A stretch of DNA of 64,000 nucleotides from Pacificimonas pallii (GTDB lineage Bacteria; Pseudomonadota; Alphaproteobacteria; Sphingomonadales; Sphingomonadaceae): positions 496,001-560,000 of the forward strand of contig NZ_JAGSPA010000002.1 in assembly GCF_019204005.1 (NCBI RefSeq), in the 5' to 3' direction. Made by a program: the position numbers and the translations under genes. The notes beneath the pieces are model-generated. The model made no database searches, was not told the origin of the DNA, and saw nothing but the letters and a program-made list of their open reading frames with translations. Below, in pieces: positions 35,612 through 45,654 of this stretch (the first letter of the stretch is position 1; each line of letters begins with the position of its first letter).

Positions 35612-35640
35612 TTGCCGTCAAGTAGACAGTCCGCTATCAG
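35612..35640 (+). promoter_or_regulatory. Predicted promoter of fba
   Basis: TTGCCG (35612-35617) and TATCAG (35635-35640) are 17 bases apart in the 159-bp gap before fba. Confidence 0.4.
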
Positions 35641-35683
35641 CCCGGCCAAAGTTACAAATGCAAACACCAAGGAGCGAAGTTCG

Positions 35684-36580
35684 ATGCACGATGTGAAGAT
35701 GATGGCCCAGATTGTCGGTGGCTCCGGTTTTATCGCTGCACTGGACCAGAGCGGCGGTTCAACGCCAAAGGCGCTGAAAGGCTACGGCGTCGATGAGAGC
35801 GCGTGGTCGACCGAAGACGAGATGTTCGGCCTGATCCATCAGATGCGCAGCCGCATCGTCACCGCGCCGTCTTTTTCCGGACAGAAGGTACTGGGCGCGA
35901 TCCTTTTTGAAAAAACCATGGACGGCGATGCGGATGGCAAACCGCTTCCGACGCTCCTGTGGGAGCGCGGCGTGGTACCCTTCCTGAAAGTCGACAAAGG
36001 GCTTGAGGATGAGGAGAATGGTGTCCAGCTGATGAAGCCCAATCCAGGCCTTGAGGCTCTCCTCGATCGCGCAAAGGCCAAGGGCGTGTTCGGTACCAAG
36101 ATGCGCTCGGTCATCAACGCCGCCAACCAGGCCGGTATCGCCGCCATCGTCGATCAGCAGTTCGAGGTTGCGAACCGCATCATCGACAAGGGGCTGATGC
36201 CGATCGTCGAGCCGGAGGTGAACATCAAGTCGGGCACGCGCGCCGAATGCGATGACATTCTGCTCACCGAGCTGACGCGGGCGCTCGATGCGCTGCCCGA
36301 TGGCCGCCGCGTCATGCTGAAGCTCTCCATTCCGGTGAAGGCCGATCATTACGCTTCCCTCGTCGCGCACCCGCGGGTTGCCCGCGTGGTCGCGCTTTCC
36401 GGTGGATATTCGCAGGATGAAGCCTGCCGGGAGCTTGCGAAGAATCGCGGCATGATCGCCAGTTTCAGCCGCGGCCTGTTGCAGGATCTGCGTCACGGCA
36501 TGGACGATGCCACGTTCGACAGCACGCTGTCGGGGGCCATCGACCAGATATATGACGCGTCCACGTCCAACTGCGCGTGA
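35684..36580 (+). CDS. Class I fructose-bisphosphate aldolase
   Basis: A 298-aa Schiff-base (class I) aldolase that splits fructose 1,6-bisphosphate. It resembles the short bacterial class I family (staphylococcal type): FIAALDQSGGSTPKAL, KVLGAILFEKTM, MKPNPGLE, VEPEVNIKSG, the Schiff-base lysine in RVMLKLSIP, and ALSGGYSQDEAC. ATG 35684 has AAGGAG at ideal spacing; the open frame upstream (to 35612) covers the promoter and is rejected. The stop overlaps the thiE start (TGATG). Confidence 0.93.
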   Translation: MHDVKMMAQIVGGSGFIAALDQSGGSTPKALKGYGVDESAWSTEDEMFGLIHQMRSRIVTAPSFSGQKVLGAILFEKTMDGDADGKPLPTLLWERGVVPFLKVDKGLEDEENGVQLMKPNPGLEALLDRAKAKGVFGTKMRSVINAANQAGIAAIVDQQFEVANRIIDKGLMPIVEPEVNIKSGTRAECDDILLTELTRALDALPDGRRVMLKLSIPVKADHYASLVAHPRVARVVALSGGYSQDEACRELAKNRGMIASFSRGLLQDLRHGMDDATFDSTLSGAIDQIYDASTSNCA

Positions 36581-37293
36581 TGTCAGAGGGCGGCAAGGTT
36601 GAGCTGGACCCCGCGTTCGCCGATCGCTTTGGCGGCGCGATGAAGAATAAGGGCGGAGACGGGCGTCCGCCCTGCCAGCTTTATCTGATTTCTCCGTCCA
36701 GCTATGATCCGGGCTTTCCGGAGCAGCTGAAGGCCGTCCTGGATGCAGGGGCCGCCGCGGCATTTCAGCTGCGCCTGAAAAATGTCAGCGACATGGAAAT
36801 TCTCCGGGCGGGCGAAGTCATTCGGCCGATTCTGGAGGCATATGATGTCGCCTTCATCGTCAACGACCGCGCTGATCTCGCGCAGCAGCTGGGCGCGGAT
36901 GGTGTGCATCTGGGGCAGGGCGACGGCGATATTGCGGAGGCGCGCGCACGTCTTGGTCATGCGGCCCAGATCGGTGTCACCTGCCACGGCAGCCGCCACC
37001 TCGCCCTCGAAGCGGGAGAGAAGGGGGCGGACTATGTCGCTTTCGGCGCCTTCTACGAGACCCAGACCAAGGAAACCCAGCACCGTCCCGACCCGTCGAT
37101 CCTTGGCTGGTGGACGACGATCAGCGAGATTGCCTGCGTCGCCATTGGCGGCATCCGGCCGGACAATGCGAAACCACTGGTCGAGGCGGGCGCGGACTTC
37201 ATCTGCGCGAGCGGTTCGGTCTGGAAGGCGGACAGTCCGCCCGGCGCAATGGCCGCGTTTGCCGCCGTGCTTGAGGCGACCCCGAACGCCTGA
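36580..37293 (+). CDS. thiE: Thiamine-phosphate synthase (ThiE) family
   Basis: A 237-aa TIM-barrel protein with ThiE motifs: AFQLRLKNVSD, the diphosphate/Mg region VNDRADLAQQLGADGVHLGQG, GVTCHGSRHLALEAGEKGAD, YVAFGAFYETQTK and VAIGGIRPDN. ThiE joins HMP-diphosphate and thiazole phosphate into thiamine phosphate. The usual QxRxK reads QLRLK. It carries an N-terminal extension of about 30 residues. ATG 36580 shares its A with the fba stop; GTG 36577 is equally placed. No other thi genes are near, so a TenI-like role remains possible. Confidence 0.83.
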   Translation: MSEGGKVELDPAFADRFGGAMKNKGGDGRPPCQLYLISPSSYDPGFPEQLKAVLDAGAAAAFQLRLKNVSDMEILRAGEVIRPILEAYDVAFIVNDRADLAQQLGADGVHLGQGDGDIAEARARLGHAAQIGVTCHGSRHLALEAGEKGADYVAFGAFYETQTKETQHRPDPSILGWWTTISEIACVAIGGIRPDNAKPLVEAGADFICASGSVWKADSPPGAMAAFAAVLEATPNA

Positions 37294-37332
37294 TAAGGGC
37301 GCACGACATTCCCAGAACATTCAGGTGCACCC

Positions 37333-37896
37333 ATGAAGATTTCCGGCGTGGACATTCGTCCGGGCAACATTATCGAATTCGAGGGCGGGCTGTGGCGCGC
37401 CGTGAAGATCCAGCATACGCAGCCGGGCAAGGGCGGCGCCTATATGCAGGTCGAGCTCAAGAACCTGATCGATGGACGGAAATCCAACAATCGCTTCCGC
37501 TCGTCGGAGACGGTGGAGAAGGTGCGGCTGGACACCAAGGATTTCCAGTATCTCTATGCCGAGGGTGATATGCTCACCTTCATGGATGTCGAGAATTACG
37601 AACAGGTCATGCTGCCCTCGGACCTTCTGGGTGATCAGGCGGCGTATCTGCAGGACGGCATGCAGGTCATGCTGGAAATGTACGAGGATCGTCCGCTGTC
37701 GGTGCAGCTTCCCGAACAGGTCGAGGCCGAGATCGTCGAAGCCGATGCAGTGGTGAAAGGCCAGACCGCCTCATCCAGCTACAAGCCCGCCATGCTCGAC
37801 AATGGCGTGCGCATCATGGTGCCGCCGCATATCTCGACCGGAACGCGCGTTATCGTGGACACCACCACCAATGAATATGTGAAGAGGGCCGAATGA
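37333..37896 (+). CDS. efp: Elongation factor P
   Basis: A 187-aa translation factor that relieves stalling at polyproline stretches. The KOW-like domain I has [20 protein letters not shown], and the tip loop [16 protein letters not shown] carries the lysine that is modified in many bacteria. Two OB-fold domains follow and end [15 protein letters not shown]. Length is normal. The stop overlaps the ATG of the following lipoprotein gene by 4 nt. Confidence 0.96.
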   Translation: MKISGVDIRPGNIIEFEGGLWRAVKIQHTQPGKGGAYMQVELKNLIDGRKSNNRFRSSETVEKVRLDTKDFQYLYAEGDMLTFMDVENYEQVMLPSDLLGDQAAYLQDGMQVMLEMYEDRPLSVQLPEQVEAEIVEADAVVKGQTASSSYKPAMLDNGVRIMVPPHISTGTRVIVDTTTNEYVKRAE

Positions 37897-38297
37897 TGAT
37901 CCGCAATTCACTTCTCGCCGCTGCCGCCGTTTCGTTTCTGTCGCTATCCGCCTGCGGCGGCAATCAGGATGCCGAGGACGGTACGAGTGTTGTCGCGACG
38001 CCTGAAGAGCAGGCCGCTGCCGCCGCTGCGCTGGCGGCGGATCCGCCAACGCCGGACGAACTGGCCGGCGCCTCGCGCACCTTCGGCTTTATCGCGGCGC
38101 TGCTGCGGTCGCCCGAAGTGTCGGTTGAAGTGAAGAACACGATCTTCGGCTGCCTCTACGAAAACCCGCTGGGGGAGCTTTCGGTCGACCTTGAGGCGGA
38201 GAAGGTCAAGCGGAACATTCCGGCCGACGATGCCGACCGTTCCATGCAGCTGCTCGCGTTGATGTGCGGCTTCGACGCTACGGAACAGGCTCAGTAG
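37893..38297 (+). CDS. Lipoprotein of unknown function
   Basis: A 134-aa protein with a lipoprotein signal ending SLSLSAC (Cys21), an alanine-rich linker and a helical domain with two cysteines ([24 protein letters not shown]). It is translationally coupled to efp (ATGA overlap) and lies 4 bp before the inositol-monophosphatase gene, so all three are probably one transcript. I do not recognise a family. Confidence 0.65.
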   Translation: MMIRNSLLAAAAVSFLSLSACGGNQDAEDGTSVVATPEEQAAAAAALAADPPTPDELAGASRTFGFIAALLRSPEVSVEVKNTIFGCLYENPLGELSVDLEAEKVKRNIPADDADRSMQLLALMCGFDATEQAQ

Positions 38298-38301
38298 CGA
38301 C

Positions 38302-39102
38302 ATGCCCGCACGCCCGGCTCTCATTACCGTCATGGACAAGGCGGCACGCAAGGCTGCGCCGAAGATCCGCCGCGATTTTGGCGAGGTCTCCCAGCTACAG
38401 GTCAGCCGCAAGGGGCCGTCAGACTTCGTGTCGAATACCGACCGCGAAGTCGAGGAAATCATTCACGACGTTCTTTCCCAGTCCCGTCCCGAGTGGGGCT
38501 TTTTGATGGAAGAGCGCGGCGTCATCGAAGGAAAAGAGGGCGAACCGCGCTGGATCATCGATCCCATTGACGGCACCAGCAACTTCATCCACTCGATCCC
38601 GCATTTTGCCATCAGCATCGCCGCGGAAATTCGCGGTGAGGTGGTCGCGGGCTGCGTCTATCAGCCGCTGACCGACGAGTTTTTCTGGGCCGAGCGCGGC
38701 AAGGGTTCATTCCTGCATAACCGGCGCCTGCGTGTGTCATCGCGGCGCGATCTTGGCGACTCAATCATCGCGACCGGCGTGCCGTATCGCGGACATGGCG
38801 ACCTGGACAGCTGGAACCGCCAACTTACCACCATTGCTCCCGAAGTGGCCGGAATTCGGCGTTTCGGCAGTGCGGCGCTCGATCTCGCATGGGTCGCGGC
38901 AGGGCGCTTCGAGGGCTATTGGGAAACGAACCTCAGCATATGGGACGTCGCCGCCGGTGTGCTGCTGGTGCGCGAAGCGGGCGGCTTCGTCACCGATTAT
39001 CGCGGCAGTGAGGCGAAGGTGATGGACGGCGAAATCATCGCCGCCAATGGTGGGCTGCACTCGAAACTGCACAAGATGGTCGCAGGCGGGCTTCGCAGGT
39101 AA
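38302..39102 (+). CDS. suhB: Inositol-1-monophosphatase family protein
   Basis: A 266-aa Mg-dependent phosphatase of the SuhB/IMPase family. Motifs are SDFVSNTDREVEEII, LMEERGVIEG (the first metal glutamates), IIDPIDGTSNFIHSIPHF and the C-terminal SIWDVAAGVLLVREAGGFVTD. SuhB-type members also act in rRNA transcription and ribosome biogenesis, which fits its position after efp. Substrate not determined. It converges on the YbjN-like gene. Confidence 0.9.
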   Translation: MPARPALITVMDKAARKAAPKIRRDFGEVSQLQVSRKGPSDFVSNTDREVEEIIHDVLSQSRPEWGFLMEERGVIEGKEGEPRWIIDPIDGTSNFIHSIPHFAISIAAEIRGEVVAGCVYQPLTDEFFWAERGKGSFLHNRRLRVSSRRDLGDSIIATGVPYRGHGDLDSWNRQLTTIAPEVAGIRRFGSAALDLAWVAAGRFEGYWETNLSIWDVAAGVLLVREAGGFVTDYRGSEAKVMDGEIIAANGGLHSKLHKMVAGGLRR

Positions 39103-39160
39103 CGCGTCCGGCGTAGACCGGAATGACGGTCGTTGAAGAGAGGCGTCCGGCTTCGATACC

Positions 39161-39622
39161 CTATCTCGCGACCATATCCCGGTAAAAGCCGCCGACGACG
39201 CTTTCCCAATATTCCAGATTGTCCTGAAACAGCGCCGCTGACATGCCGCCATCCTCCAGATTGACATCCATCTTGATGATGGGATCGCCCTCTTCGTCGA
39301 CATAAACACTGCCGAAGCGGTTTTCCTTGTTCCAGTCATTTGCGGCCTGAAGCGAAAAAATGTCGTCGGTGGACCAGCCCGCGACGAACTGCACGGTCTT
39401 ACAGTTCTTGCCATCGCAACCGTAAAACAGCACGTCGAAGTTCACCCCGCCCGCGGCGCTGCTGATCTTTGGATCGCCAACATCGTCCGTCCCGGGGGTT
39501 GCGCGGTAACCTGCGTCCTGCATGACCGCTGCGATCGCATCGGGATTGGCCGTCAGATTCTGGGCGCTGGCCGATCCCGTGGCCGCGGCCGCCATGATAG
39601 CGGCGATGAATGTCGTCTTCAT
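39161..39622 (-). CDS. Exported YbjN-domain protein
   Basis: A 153-aa protein with a Sec signal peptide (MKTTFIAAIMAAAATGSASA, cleaved before QNL). The domain fits the YbjN/CesT-like fold: DAIAAVMQDAGYRATPG, FDVLFYGCDGKNCKTVQF, ANDWNKENRFGSVYVDEEG and LEDGGMSAALFQDNLEYWES. YbjN homologues act as chaperone-like sensory transduction regulators, but this one is periplasmic and of unknown role. Two copies of CCCCGTTAT (39633-39641 and 39656-39664) lie just before its start. Confidence 0.75.
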   Translation of the reverse strand: MKTTFIAAIMAAAATGSASAQNLTANPDAIAAVMQDAGYRATPGTDDVGDPKISSAAGGVNFDVLFYGCDGKNCKTVQFVAGWSTDDIFSLQAANDWNKENRFGSVYVDEEGDPIIKMDVNLEDGGMSAALFQDNLEYWESVVGGFYRDMVAR

Positions 39623-39789
39623 ATTTCACATTCCCCGTTATATCAGATAGATAGACCCCGTTATCTTAGGAAGCAGAGCCAGTCAGATAAAAGGATAAGC
39701 GGCCTGCGACCAGATCGCAAGTCGGCCGCGGCGGACGGACGGTGACAGGCAGAAGATGGCGACATCGCTTCCCTGTGGCATTCCCGTCC

Positions 39790-39818
39790 TTGCACCCTCG
39801 CGCCGCCCCTCCTAGAAG
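39790..39818 (+). promoter_or_regulatory. Predicted promoter of the nuo operon
   Basis: TTGCAC (39790-39795) and TAGAAG (39813-39818) with a 17-base spacer, 33 bases before the nuoA ATG. The remainder of 39623-39789 shows no gene. Confidence 0.45.
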
Positions 39819-39850
39819 CGGCGCAAAGTTACATATCTGAAGGCGTAGCC

Positions 39851-40228
39851 ATGTCATCGGTCGCGGCAGAGTATCTGCCAATCCTTATTTTTCTCGGTAT
39901 TGCAGTGGCGCTGAGTTGTGTTTTCGTCGGTTTGCCCGTGCTGGTGTCGAATCTGACCGGGACCAACCAGCCTTATGACGCCAAACTCGCGGAATATGAA
40001 TGCGGTTTTCCCGCGTTCGAGGATGCCCGCCGTCAGTTCGATGTACGTTTCTACCTGGTGGCGATCCTGTTCATCATTTTCGACCTGGAGGTTGCATTCC
40101 TGTTCCCCTGGGCTGTGTCCCTGGGCGCGACGGGTGTGTTTGGCTGGACCTCGATGATGATCTTTCTGGGCATCCTGACCATCGGTTTCATCTATGAATG
40201 GAAGAAAGGCGCCCTGGAATGGGAGTAG
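39851..40228 (+). CDS. nuoA: NADH-quinone oxidoreductase subunit A
   Basis: A 125-aa membrane subunit of complex I with three transmembrane helices ([60 protein letters not shown]). The conserved loop [24 protein letters not shown] contains the family cysteine near the quinone channel. First gene of the nuo operon; it overlaps nuoB by 10 nt. Confidence 0.96.
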   Translation: MSSVAAEYLPILIFLGIAVALSCVFVGLPVLVSNLTGTNQPYDAKLAEYECGFPAFEDARRQFDVRFYLVAILFIIFDLEVAFLFPWAVSLGATGVFGWTSMMIFLGILTIGFIYEWKKGALEWE

Positions 40229-40764
40229 ACGCCCCCGCCATCCGCATTCCCGAGGAAGGCGCCGTCGCCAAGGACGGTTTCCTGCAGGATGTGAATACGG
40301 AACTCGACAATAAGGGCTTCCTGACCACGACGACGGAGGACCTGTTCAACTGGGCGCGCACGGGCTCGCTATGGTGGATGACCTTCGGCCTCGCATGCTG
40401 CGGTGTGGAAATGATGCACACCAACATGCCGCGTTACGACATGGAGCGCTTCGGCGCGGCGCCCCGCGCCAGTCCGCGCCAGTCGGACGTGATGATCGTC
40501 GCGGGTACGCTTTGCAACAAGATGGCACCGGCGCTGCGCCGCCTGTACGACCAGATGCCGGAGCCGCGCTACGTGATTTCCATGGGCAGCTGCGCCAATG
40601 GCGGCGGCTATTACCACTACAGTTACTCGGTCGTGCGCGGCTGCGACCGCATCGTGCCTGTGGACATTTATATCCCCGGCTGTCCGCCAAGTGCCGAAGC
40701 GCTGCTTTATGGCATCATGGCACTGCAGCGGAAAATCCGCCGGGTGGGGACGTTCGAACGGTGA
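40219..40764 (+). CDS. nuoB: NADH-quinone oxidoreductase subunit B (cluster N2)
   Basis: A 181-aa peripheral subunit holding the terminal [4Fe-4S] cluster N2 next to the quinone site. Ligand motifs are the tandem cysteines in [12 protein letters not shown], a third cysteine in [12 protein letters not shown] and the fourth in [16 protein letters not shown] use ATG 40219, inside the last codons of nuoA. An upstream in-frame ATG at 40198 is less likely. Confidence 0.96.
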   Translation: MGVDAPAIRIPEEGAVAKDGFLQDVNTELDNKGFLTTTTEDLFNWARTGSLWWMTFGLACCGVEMMHTNMPRYDMERFGAAPRASPRQSDVMIVAGTLCNKMAPALRRLYDQMPEPRYVISMGSCANGGGYYHYSYSVVRGCDRIVPVDIYIPGCPPSAEALLYGIMALQRKIRRVGTFER

Positions 40765-41366
40765 CCCATCCTGCCCCCACCATGAAAAGCGCGAAAGACG
40801 TCGCGTCCGCTTTTGCCGCTACCGAGATGATAGAGCATCGCGGCGAGACGACATTGCTGGTCGCGCGGGACGACCTGCACGCGACACTTCTGTCGCTGCG
40901 CGACGATCACGGCTTTCAGCAGCTGGTCGAAATCGCCGGGTGCGATTATCCCGAGCGGCCCGAGCGGTTCGAGGTGAACTACCACCTGCTCTCACTGACT
41001 TTGAATCGACGTATCCGCGTGAAGGTGTCGACAGATGAAGCGACGCCGCTGCGTTCCATTACCGATATCTGGCCGGTCGCGGACTGGCTGGAGCGTGAAG
41101 TCTGGGACATGTACGGCGTGATGTTCGACGGTCATCCCGACCATCGCCGCATTCTGACCGACTATGGGTTTTCGGGTCATCCGTTCCGCAAGGATTTCCC
41201 GCTGACCGGCTATACCGAACTGCGCTGGTCGGAAGAGCAGAAGCGCGTGGTCTATGAACCCGTGAAGCTGCAACAGGATTTCCGGACGTTCGACTTCGAA
41301 AGCCCGTGGGAAGGCCCGGCCTACAATCTGCCCGGCGATGAAAAGGCCGAAGGAGACCCCGCATGA
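40761..41366 (+). CDS. nuoC: NADH-quinone oxidoreductase subunit C
   Basis: A 201-aa 30-kDa-type subunit: [25 protein letters not shown], then the signature [20 protein letters not shown] and [18 protein letters not shown]. It is encoded separately from nuoD, not fused. GTG 40761 overlaps the nuoB stop (GTGA); ATG 40782 is the alternative. Its stop overlaps the nuoD ATG by 4 nt. Confidence 0.95.
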   Translation: MTHPAPTMKSAKDVASAFAATEMIEHRGETTLLVARDDLHATLLSLRDDHGFQQLVEIAGCDYPERPERFEVNYHLLSLTLNRRIRVKVSTDEATPLRSITDIWPVADWLEREVWDMYGVMFDGHPDHRRILTDYGFSGHPFRKDFPLTGYTELRWSEEQKRVVYEPVKLQQDFRTFDFESPWEGPAYNLPGDEKAEGDPA

Positions 41367-42616
41367 GCGAGACGGACCTGAAGGACCGGGAGGATTCGAT
41401 CGCGACAGGCGTTGACGAGGTTGCTGACCAGCACGGCGACCGTGACGTTGAAATCCAGAATTATTCCATGAACTTCGGACCGCAGCACCCTGCCGCGCAC
41501 GGCGTGCTGCGCCTGATCATGGAGATGGACGGCGAGATTATCGAGCGTGTCGATCCGCATATCGGCCTGCTGCACCGCGGCACTGAAAAGCTGATCGAAT
41601 ATAAGACATATTTGCAGGCGCTGCCCTATATGGACCGCCTGGATTACGTGTCGCCGATGTGCATGGAGCATAGCTATGTGCTCGCCATTGAGAAGCTGCT
41701 CGATCTGGAGGTACCGCTGCGCGCGCAATATCTGCGCGTTCTGTTCGCCGAACTGACCCGCATCACCAATCACATCATGAACACGACCGCGCATGCGATG
41801 GACGTCGGCGCGATGACACCGATGCTGTGGCTGTTCGAGGAACGCGAACATATCTGCGAATTTTATGAGCGGGCTTCGGGTGCGCGCTTTCACGCGGCCT
41901 ATTTCCGTCCCGGCGGCGTGCATCAGGATATCCCGCCGGCGCTGATCGCGGATATCGCCGACTGGGCCGACCGCTTCCCGAAGGTGCTGGCGGATTTCGA
42001 GACGCTGGTTGTCGGCAACCGCATTTTCAAACAGCGCAACGTCGGTATTGGCCAGATCAGCCGGGACGATGCCATCGCGCACGGTTTTTCCGGGCCGTGC
42101 CTGCGCGCGTCGGGCGTGCCTTGGGACCTGCGCAAATCGCAGCCCTATGACGTCTATGACCGGATGGAATTCGATGTGCCGGTCGGCACGCAGGGCGACT
42201 GCTATGACCGCTTCATGGTCCGCATGCAGGAAATGAGGGAAAGCCTGAAGATCGTGAAGCAGTGCATTGCCGAGCTTCCCGAAGGCCCGGTAATGTCCGC
42301 CGATCCCAAGGTCGGCCCGCCAAAGCGCGGCGAGATGAAGCGCTCGATGGAAGCGCTGATCAATCATTTCAAACTCTACACCGAGGGCTTTCACGTGCCC
42401 GAGGGCGAGGTCTATGTCGGCACGGAAAGCCCCAAGGGCGAGTTCGGCATTTATCTGGTGAGCGACGGGTCCAACAAACCGTATCGCTGCAAGATCAAGC
42501 CGACCGCCTTCTCGCACCTGCAGGCGATGGAATTCCTGTGCAGAGGCCACATGCTGGCCGATGCCCCTGCAATCCTGGGCAGTCTCGACATCGTGTTTGG
42601 CGAATGCGACCGTTAG
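41363..42616 (+). CDS. nuoD: NADH-quinone oxidoreductase subunit D
   Basis: A 417-aa 49-kDa-type subunit forming the quinone cavity with NuoB. The motifs [49 protein letters not shown] and [10 protein letters not shown] are typical, and it ends [19 protein letters not shown]. An acidic N-terminal extension of about 30 residues precedes the conserved part. Between this gene and nuoE there is an extra lipoprotein gene, whose predicted start overlaps the nuoD end. Confidence 0.96.
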   Translation: MSETDLKDREDSIATGVDEVADQHGDRDVEIQNYSMNFGPQHPAAHGVLRLIMEMDGEIIERVDPHIGLLHRGTEKLIEYKTYLQALPYMDRLDYVSPMCMEHSYVLAIEKLLDLEVPLRAQYLRVLFAELTRITNHIMNTTAHAMDVGAMTPMLWLFEEREHICEFYERASGARFHAAYFRPGGVHQDIPPALIADIADWADRFPKVLADFETLVVGNRIFKQRNVGIGQISRDDAIAHGFSGPCLRASGVPWDLRKSQPYDVYDRMEFDVPVGTQGDCYDRFMVRMQEMRESLKIVKQCIAELPEGPVMSADPKVGPPKRGEMKRSMEALINHFKLYTEGFHVPEGEVYVGTESPKGEFGIYLVSDGSNKPYRCKIKPTAFSHLQAMEFLCRGHMLADAPAILGSLDIVFGECDR

Positions 42617-43080
42617 TCATGACCATGTGTGCTTTTTTTGCTTCGGGGTGTGATGGCTGGCGCGAGCCGGATGCGCCATCGCCCTATGTCGACCAGGGCA
42701 TATCCACACAGGATATCCCGCATGCCTATCGCGCGCCGATCGGACTGATGTCGGCAATCGGCAGAAACGGGCTGATCGAAGATCTGCCTACATGTGAAGG
42801 CTTTTCCATTGGCGGCCTCTCGGATGCGCGTGATTGGCGGGCGTTCCAGCGTGACGTGAACGCGCGGCTCGGAGAACGCGCCGGTGTCCTGACCGACATA
42901 TCCGCTTTCGATGCGAAGGCGCACCGGATTTCGGTGACCTCGCGCCCTATCGGCGGCGGCGCGTCGCCGCTAGAGACCGAGTGGACCGTGCGCACCAAGG
43001 CAGATGACGACTCCGCGCATGGTGCGGAACATGTTCTGGACTGTATTGAATCCGTATTCCTGAAAGACCTGACGCAATGA
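42604..43080 (+). CDS. Lipoprotein inserted between nuoD and nuoE
   Basis: A 158-aa protein that is not a complex I subunit. From ATG 42604 the N-terminus [16 protein letters not shown] is a compact lipoprotein signal with Cys16; ATG 42619 is possible but leaves a very short signal. The mature domain is mixed alpha/beta ([55 protein letters not shown]). It overlaps nuoD by 13 nt and nuoE by 4 nt, so it is fully embedded in the operon. Base composition is like the neighbours. Function unknown; possibly an accessory or unrelated envelope protein. Confidence 0.65.
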   Translation: MRPLVMTMCAFFASGCDGWREPDAPSPYVDQGISTQDIPHAYRAPIGLMSAIGRNGLIEDLPTCEGFSIGGLSDARDWRAFQRDVNARLGERAGVLTDISAFDAKAHRISVTSRPIGGGASPLETEWTVRTKADDDSAHGAEHVLDCIESVFLKDLTQ

Positions 43081-43739
43081 CCGCCGCCACCTATTCCAGC
43101 GTTGACCATGCCAAGGCGGAAGCGCCGGCAAGGCCGGATCATCACGCGTTCGATGGCTTCGCCTGGACGCAAGAGAATGCCAAGCTGGCGGCCAAGCATA
43201 TCGCAAAATACCCCGAGGGGCGTCAGGCGTCGGCCGTGATGCCGCTTCTCGACCTTGCGCAGCGTCAGGTCGGAGCGCAGACGGGGACGCAGGGCTGGCT
43301 GCCCATTCCGGTGATCGAGTTCGTCGCCAAGGAACTCGCCATGCCATATATGCGCGTTTACGAGGTCGTCACTTTCTACACGATGTATAATCTGAACCCG
43401 GTCGGGAAATTCCACGTCCAGCTCTGCGGCACGACGCCCTGCATGCTGCGCGGGTCGGACGATGTCATGAAGATGCTGAACGACAAGGGCATCAGAAAGG
43501 GTATGACGACGCCGGACGGCATGTTTACGCTGACCGAGGTCGAATGTATGGGCAATTGCGCGACGGCACCGATGCTCCAGATCAATGACGACAATTATGA
43601 ATGCCTGGACGCGGACAGCACGGCAAAGATCATCGATGCGCTTGCCGCGGGTGAGCAGCCAACGCCTGGTCCGCAGGATGGACGGCACTCGTCGGAACCG
43701 GCGGGCGGCCTGACGTCGCTGAAGGAGTTTGCGGCATGA
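43077..43739 (+). CDS. nuoE: NADH-quinone oxidoreductase subunit E
   Basis: A 220-aa 24-kDa-type subunit with the thioredoxin-like [2Fe-2S] cluster N1a. The four ligands are in [12 protein letters not shown] and [13 protein letters not shown]. The N-terminal helical part has [32 protein letters not shown]. The tail beyond the cluster domain is longer than in E. coli and polar ([20 protein letters not shown]), as is common in alphaproteobacteria. It overlaps both neighbours by 4 nt. Confidence 0.96.
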   Translation: MTAATYSSVDHAKAEAPARPDHHAFDGFAWTQENAKLAAKHIAKYPEGRQASAVMPLLDLAQRQVGAQTGTQGWLPIPVIEFVAKELAMPYMRVYEVVTFYTMYNLNPVGKFHVQLCGTTPCMLRGSDDVMKMLNDKGIRKGMTTPDGMFTLTEVECMGNCATAPMLQINDDNYECLDADSTAKIIDALAAGEQPTPGPQDGRHSSEPAGGLTSLKEFAA

Positions 43740-45043
43740 CTTTCCTTGACGACAAGGACCGCATCTTCACAAACCTTTACGGCTTTCAGTCCGCGGGCCT
43801 GAAGGCGGCGCAGACGCGCGGCGACTGGGATGGCACGAAGAAACTGCTGGCGATGGGGCAGGACGCGATCATCGACCAGGTGAAGGAATCCGGCCTGCGC
43901 GGACGCGGCGGGGCGGGTTTCCCGACCGGCGTCAAATGGTCCTTCATGCCGAAGGCGCCAACGGCGGAGCGTCCGTCATACCTCGTCATCAACGCCGACG
44001 AGTCCGAGCCGGGATCGTGCAAGGACCGCGAAATCCTGCGGCACGACCCGCACAAGCTGATCGAAGGTGCGCTGGTCGCGGGCTTCGCGATGCGCGCCAA
44101 GGCGGCCTATATCTATATTCGCGGCGAATATATTCGCGAGGCCGAGGCGCTGCAAAAGGCGATAGATGAGGCCTATGACGCTGGCCTGATTGGCAAGAAC
44201 GCCTGCAAGTCGGGGTTCGATTATGACGTTTATCTGCACCGCGGGGCAGGGGCATATATCTGCGGTGAGGAAACCGCGATGATCGAAAGTCTGGAGGGGA
44301 AGAAAGGCCAGCCGCGCCTGAAGCCGCCTTTCCCAGCCGGCGCGGGTCTTTACGGTATGCCGACGACCGTGAACAATGTTGAAAGCATCGCCGTCGTTCC
44401 GACGATCCTGCGGCGCGGCGCCGCCTGGTTCGCAGGCTTTGGACGCGAGAATAACAAGGGCACGAAGCTGTTCCAGATTTCCGGTCATGTGCAGAACCCC
44501 TGCGTGGTCGAGGAAGCCATGTCGATCCCGTTCCGCGACCTCATTGAAAAGCACTGCGGCGGCATAACCGGTGGGTGGGACAATCTGCTGGCCGTGATCC
44601 CGGGCGGTTCATCCGTGCCGCTGGTTCCGGCGGCCGAGATCATGGACTGCCCCATGGACTTTGACGGCCTGCGCGAGCTTGGCTCCGGCCTTGGCACCGC
44701 CGCTGTCATCGTTATGGACAAGTCCACCGACATCGTCCGCGCGATCAGCCGGATCAGCTATTTCTACAAGCACGAAAGCTGCGGCCAGTGTACGCCGTGC
44801 CGCGAGGGCACAGGCTGGATGTGGCGCGTCATGGAACGCTTGGTGACGGGCGAAGCGGACCTTGAGGAGATCGATATCCTTCACGATGTCACGAGGGAAG
44901 TCGAAGGCCACACCATCTGCGCCCTTGGCGACGCCGCCGCATGGCCGATCCAGGGCCTGATCCGCCACTTCCGCCCCGAACTCGAACGCCGCATCCGCGA
45001 CTATCGCGGCACCGCGCAGCCCATGATGGAGGCGGCGGAATGA
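43736..45043 (+). CDS. nuoF: NADH-quinone oxidoreductase subunit F (NADH- and FMN-binding)
   Basis: A 435-aa 51-kDa-type subunit that oxidises NADH. The motifs are [16 protein letters not shown] (NADH), [15 protein letters not shown] (FMN), [19 protein letters not shown], and the [4Fe-4S] cluster N3 ligands in [15 protein letters not shown] plus [14 protein letters not shown]. Length is normal. Its stop overlaps the ATG of the next, inserted gene (ATGA). Confidence 0.97.
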   Translation: MTFLDDKDRIFTNLYGFQSAGLKAAQTRGDWDGTKKLLAMGQDAIIDQVKESGLRGRGGAGFPTGVKWSFMPKAPTAERPSYLVINADESEPGSCKDREILRHDPHKLIEGALVAGFAMRAKAAYIYIRGEYIREAEALQKAIDEAYDAGLIGKNACKSGFDYDVYLHRGAGAYICGEETAMIESLEGKKGQPRLKPPFPAGAGLYGMPTTVNNVESIAVVPTILRRGAAWFAGFGRENNKGTKLFQISGHVQNPCVVEEAMSIPFRDLIEKHCGGITGGWDNLLAVIPGGSSVPLVPAAEIMDCPMDFDGLRELGSGLGTAAVIVMDKSTDIVRAISRISYFYKHESCGQCTPCREGTGWMWRVMERLVTGEADLEEIDILHDVTREVEGHTICALGDAAAWPIQGLIRHFRPELERRIRDYRGTAQPMMEAAE

Positions 45044-45654
45044 GCGCGCTGCCTTTCTACGTTTCTGGCTTACGCGGGGTCATTTATGGCTTCTCCGCAT
45101 TATTACTCGCATTCGCGGCTGACGCAGGAAACGCTTTCGAAAAAAGCAGCGAGCAGCCTAATTTCGCAGAAGATACGAAACTAGCAAGAGATTTCCTGGA
45201 TCAGATTATTTATGAGTTCGAAGACCGGGAGGTCGTGCGCGATCTTAGCCGCTTGCAGGCTCCCAGACCGGACATCATCAAGTCTCTCATGCCATGGTTT
45301 GCGATCAGGCACGATCTACGTCCTGATATTCGTGAGATCGCAATGAGGCTAATGACGTTTCAAGCGTTGCCGGAAGAGTTCAAAAACGAGAGCATACCGT
45401 TGAGTTATCCGCCGAAATCTGCCGCCGTGAAAACACTTTACGGTCAGGTTATTCGCGATCGTAAACTAATGTGGGATTTATTCGACGATATCGAAGAGAG
45501 CTTTCCTGGCGGAGCCGTGCCTGACTTTCCAGAAGGGCGGCTGCTCATTACCGTCGACGATAGAGGCTGGCGACCCGGCACTCCCGAAGACTTTATAGTT
45601 GAGAAGACCTCTGAAGGCCTTGTGATCCGTACTCCATCCGAGAAGAACGACTAA
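45040..45654 (+). CDS. AT-richer exported protein inserted between nuoF and nuoG
   Basis: A 204-aa protein with a signal peptide ([20 protein letters not shown], then FEK) and a helical mature part ([60 protein letters not shown]), ending in a small beta segment. It is not a complex I subunit. It is visibly lower in G+C than every neighbour and uses TTA, CTA, ATA, AGA and AGG codons that nuo genes avoid, a sign of recent acquisition. Yet the joints are seamless: ATGA with nuoF and TAATG with nuoG. I do not recognise a family. Confidence 0.7.
   Translation: MSALPFYVSGLRGVIYGFSALLLAFAADAGNAFEKSSEQPNFAEDTKLARDFLDQIIYEFEDREVVRDLSRLQAPRPDIIKSLMPWFAIRHDLRPDIREIAMRLMTFQALPEEFKNESIPLSYPPKSAAVKTLYGQVIRDRKLMWDLFDDIEESFPGGAVPDFPEGRLLITVDDRGWRPGTPEDFIVEKTSEGLVIRTPSEKND

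Noticed and set aside
41321-42550. Minus-strand ORF opposite nuoD
   Set aside because: Antisense shadow rich in His, Arg and Asp, typical of reverse reading of GC-rich genes.
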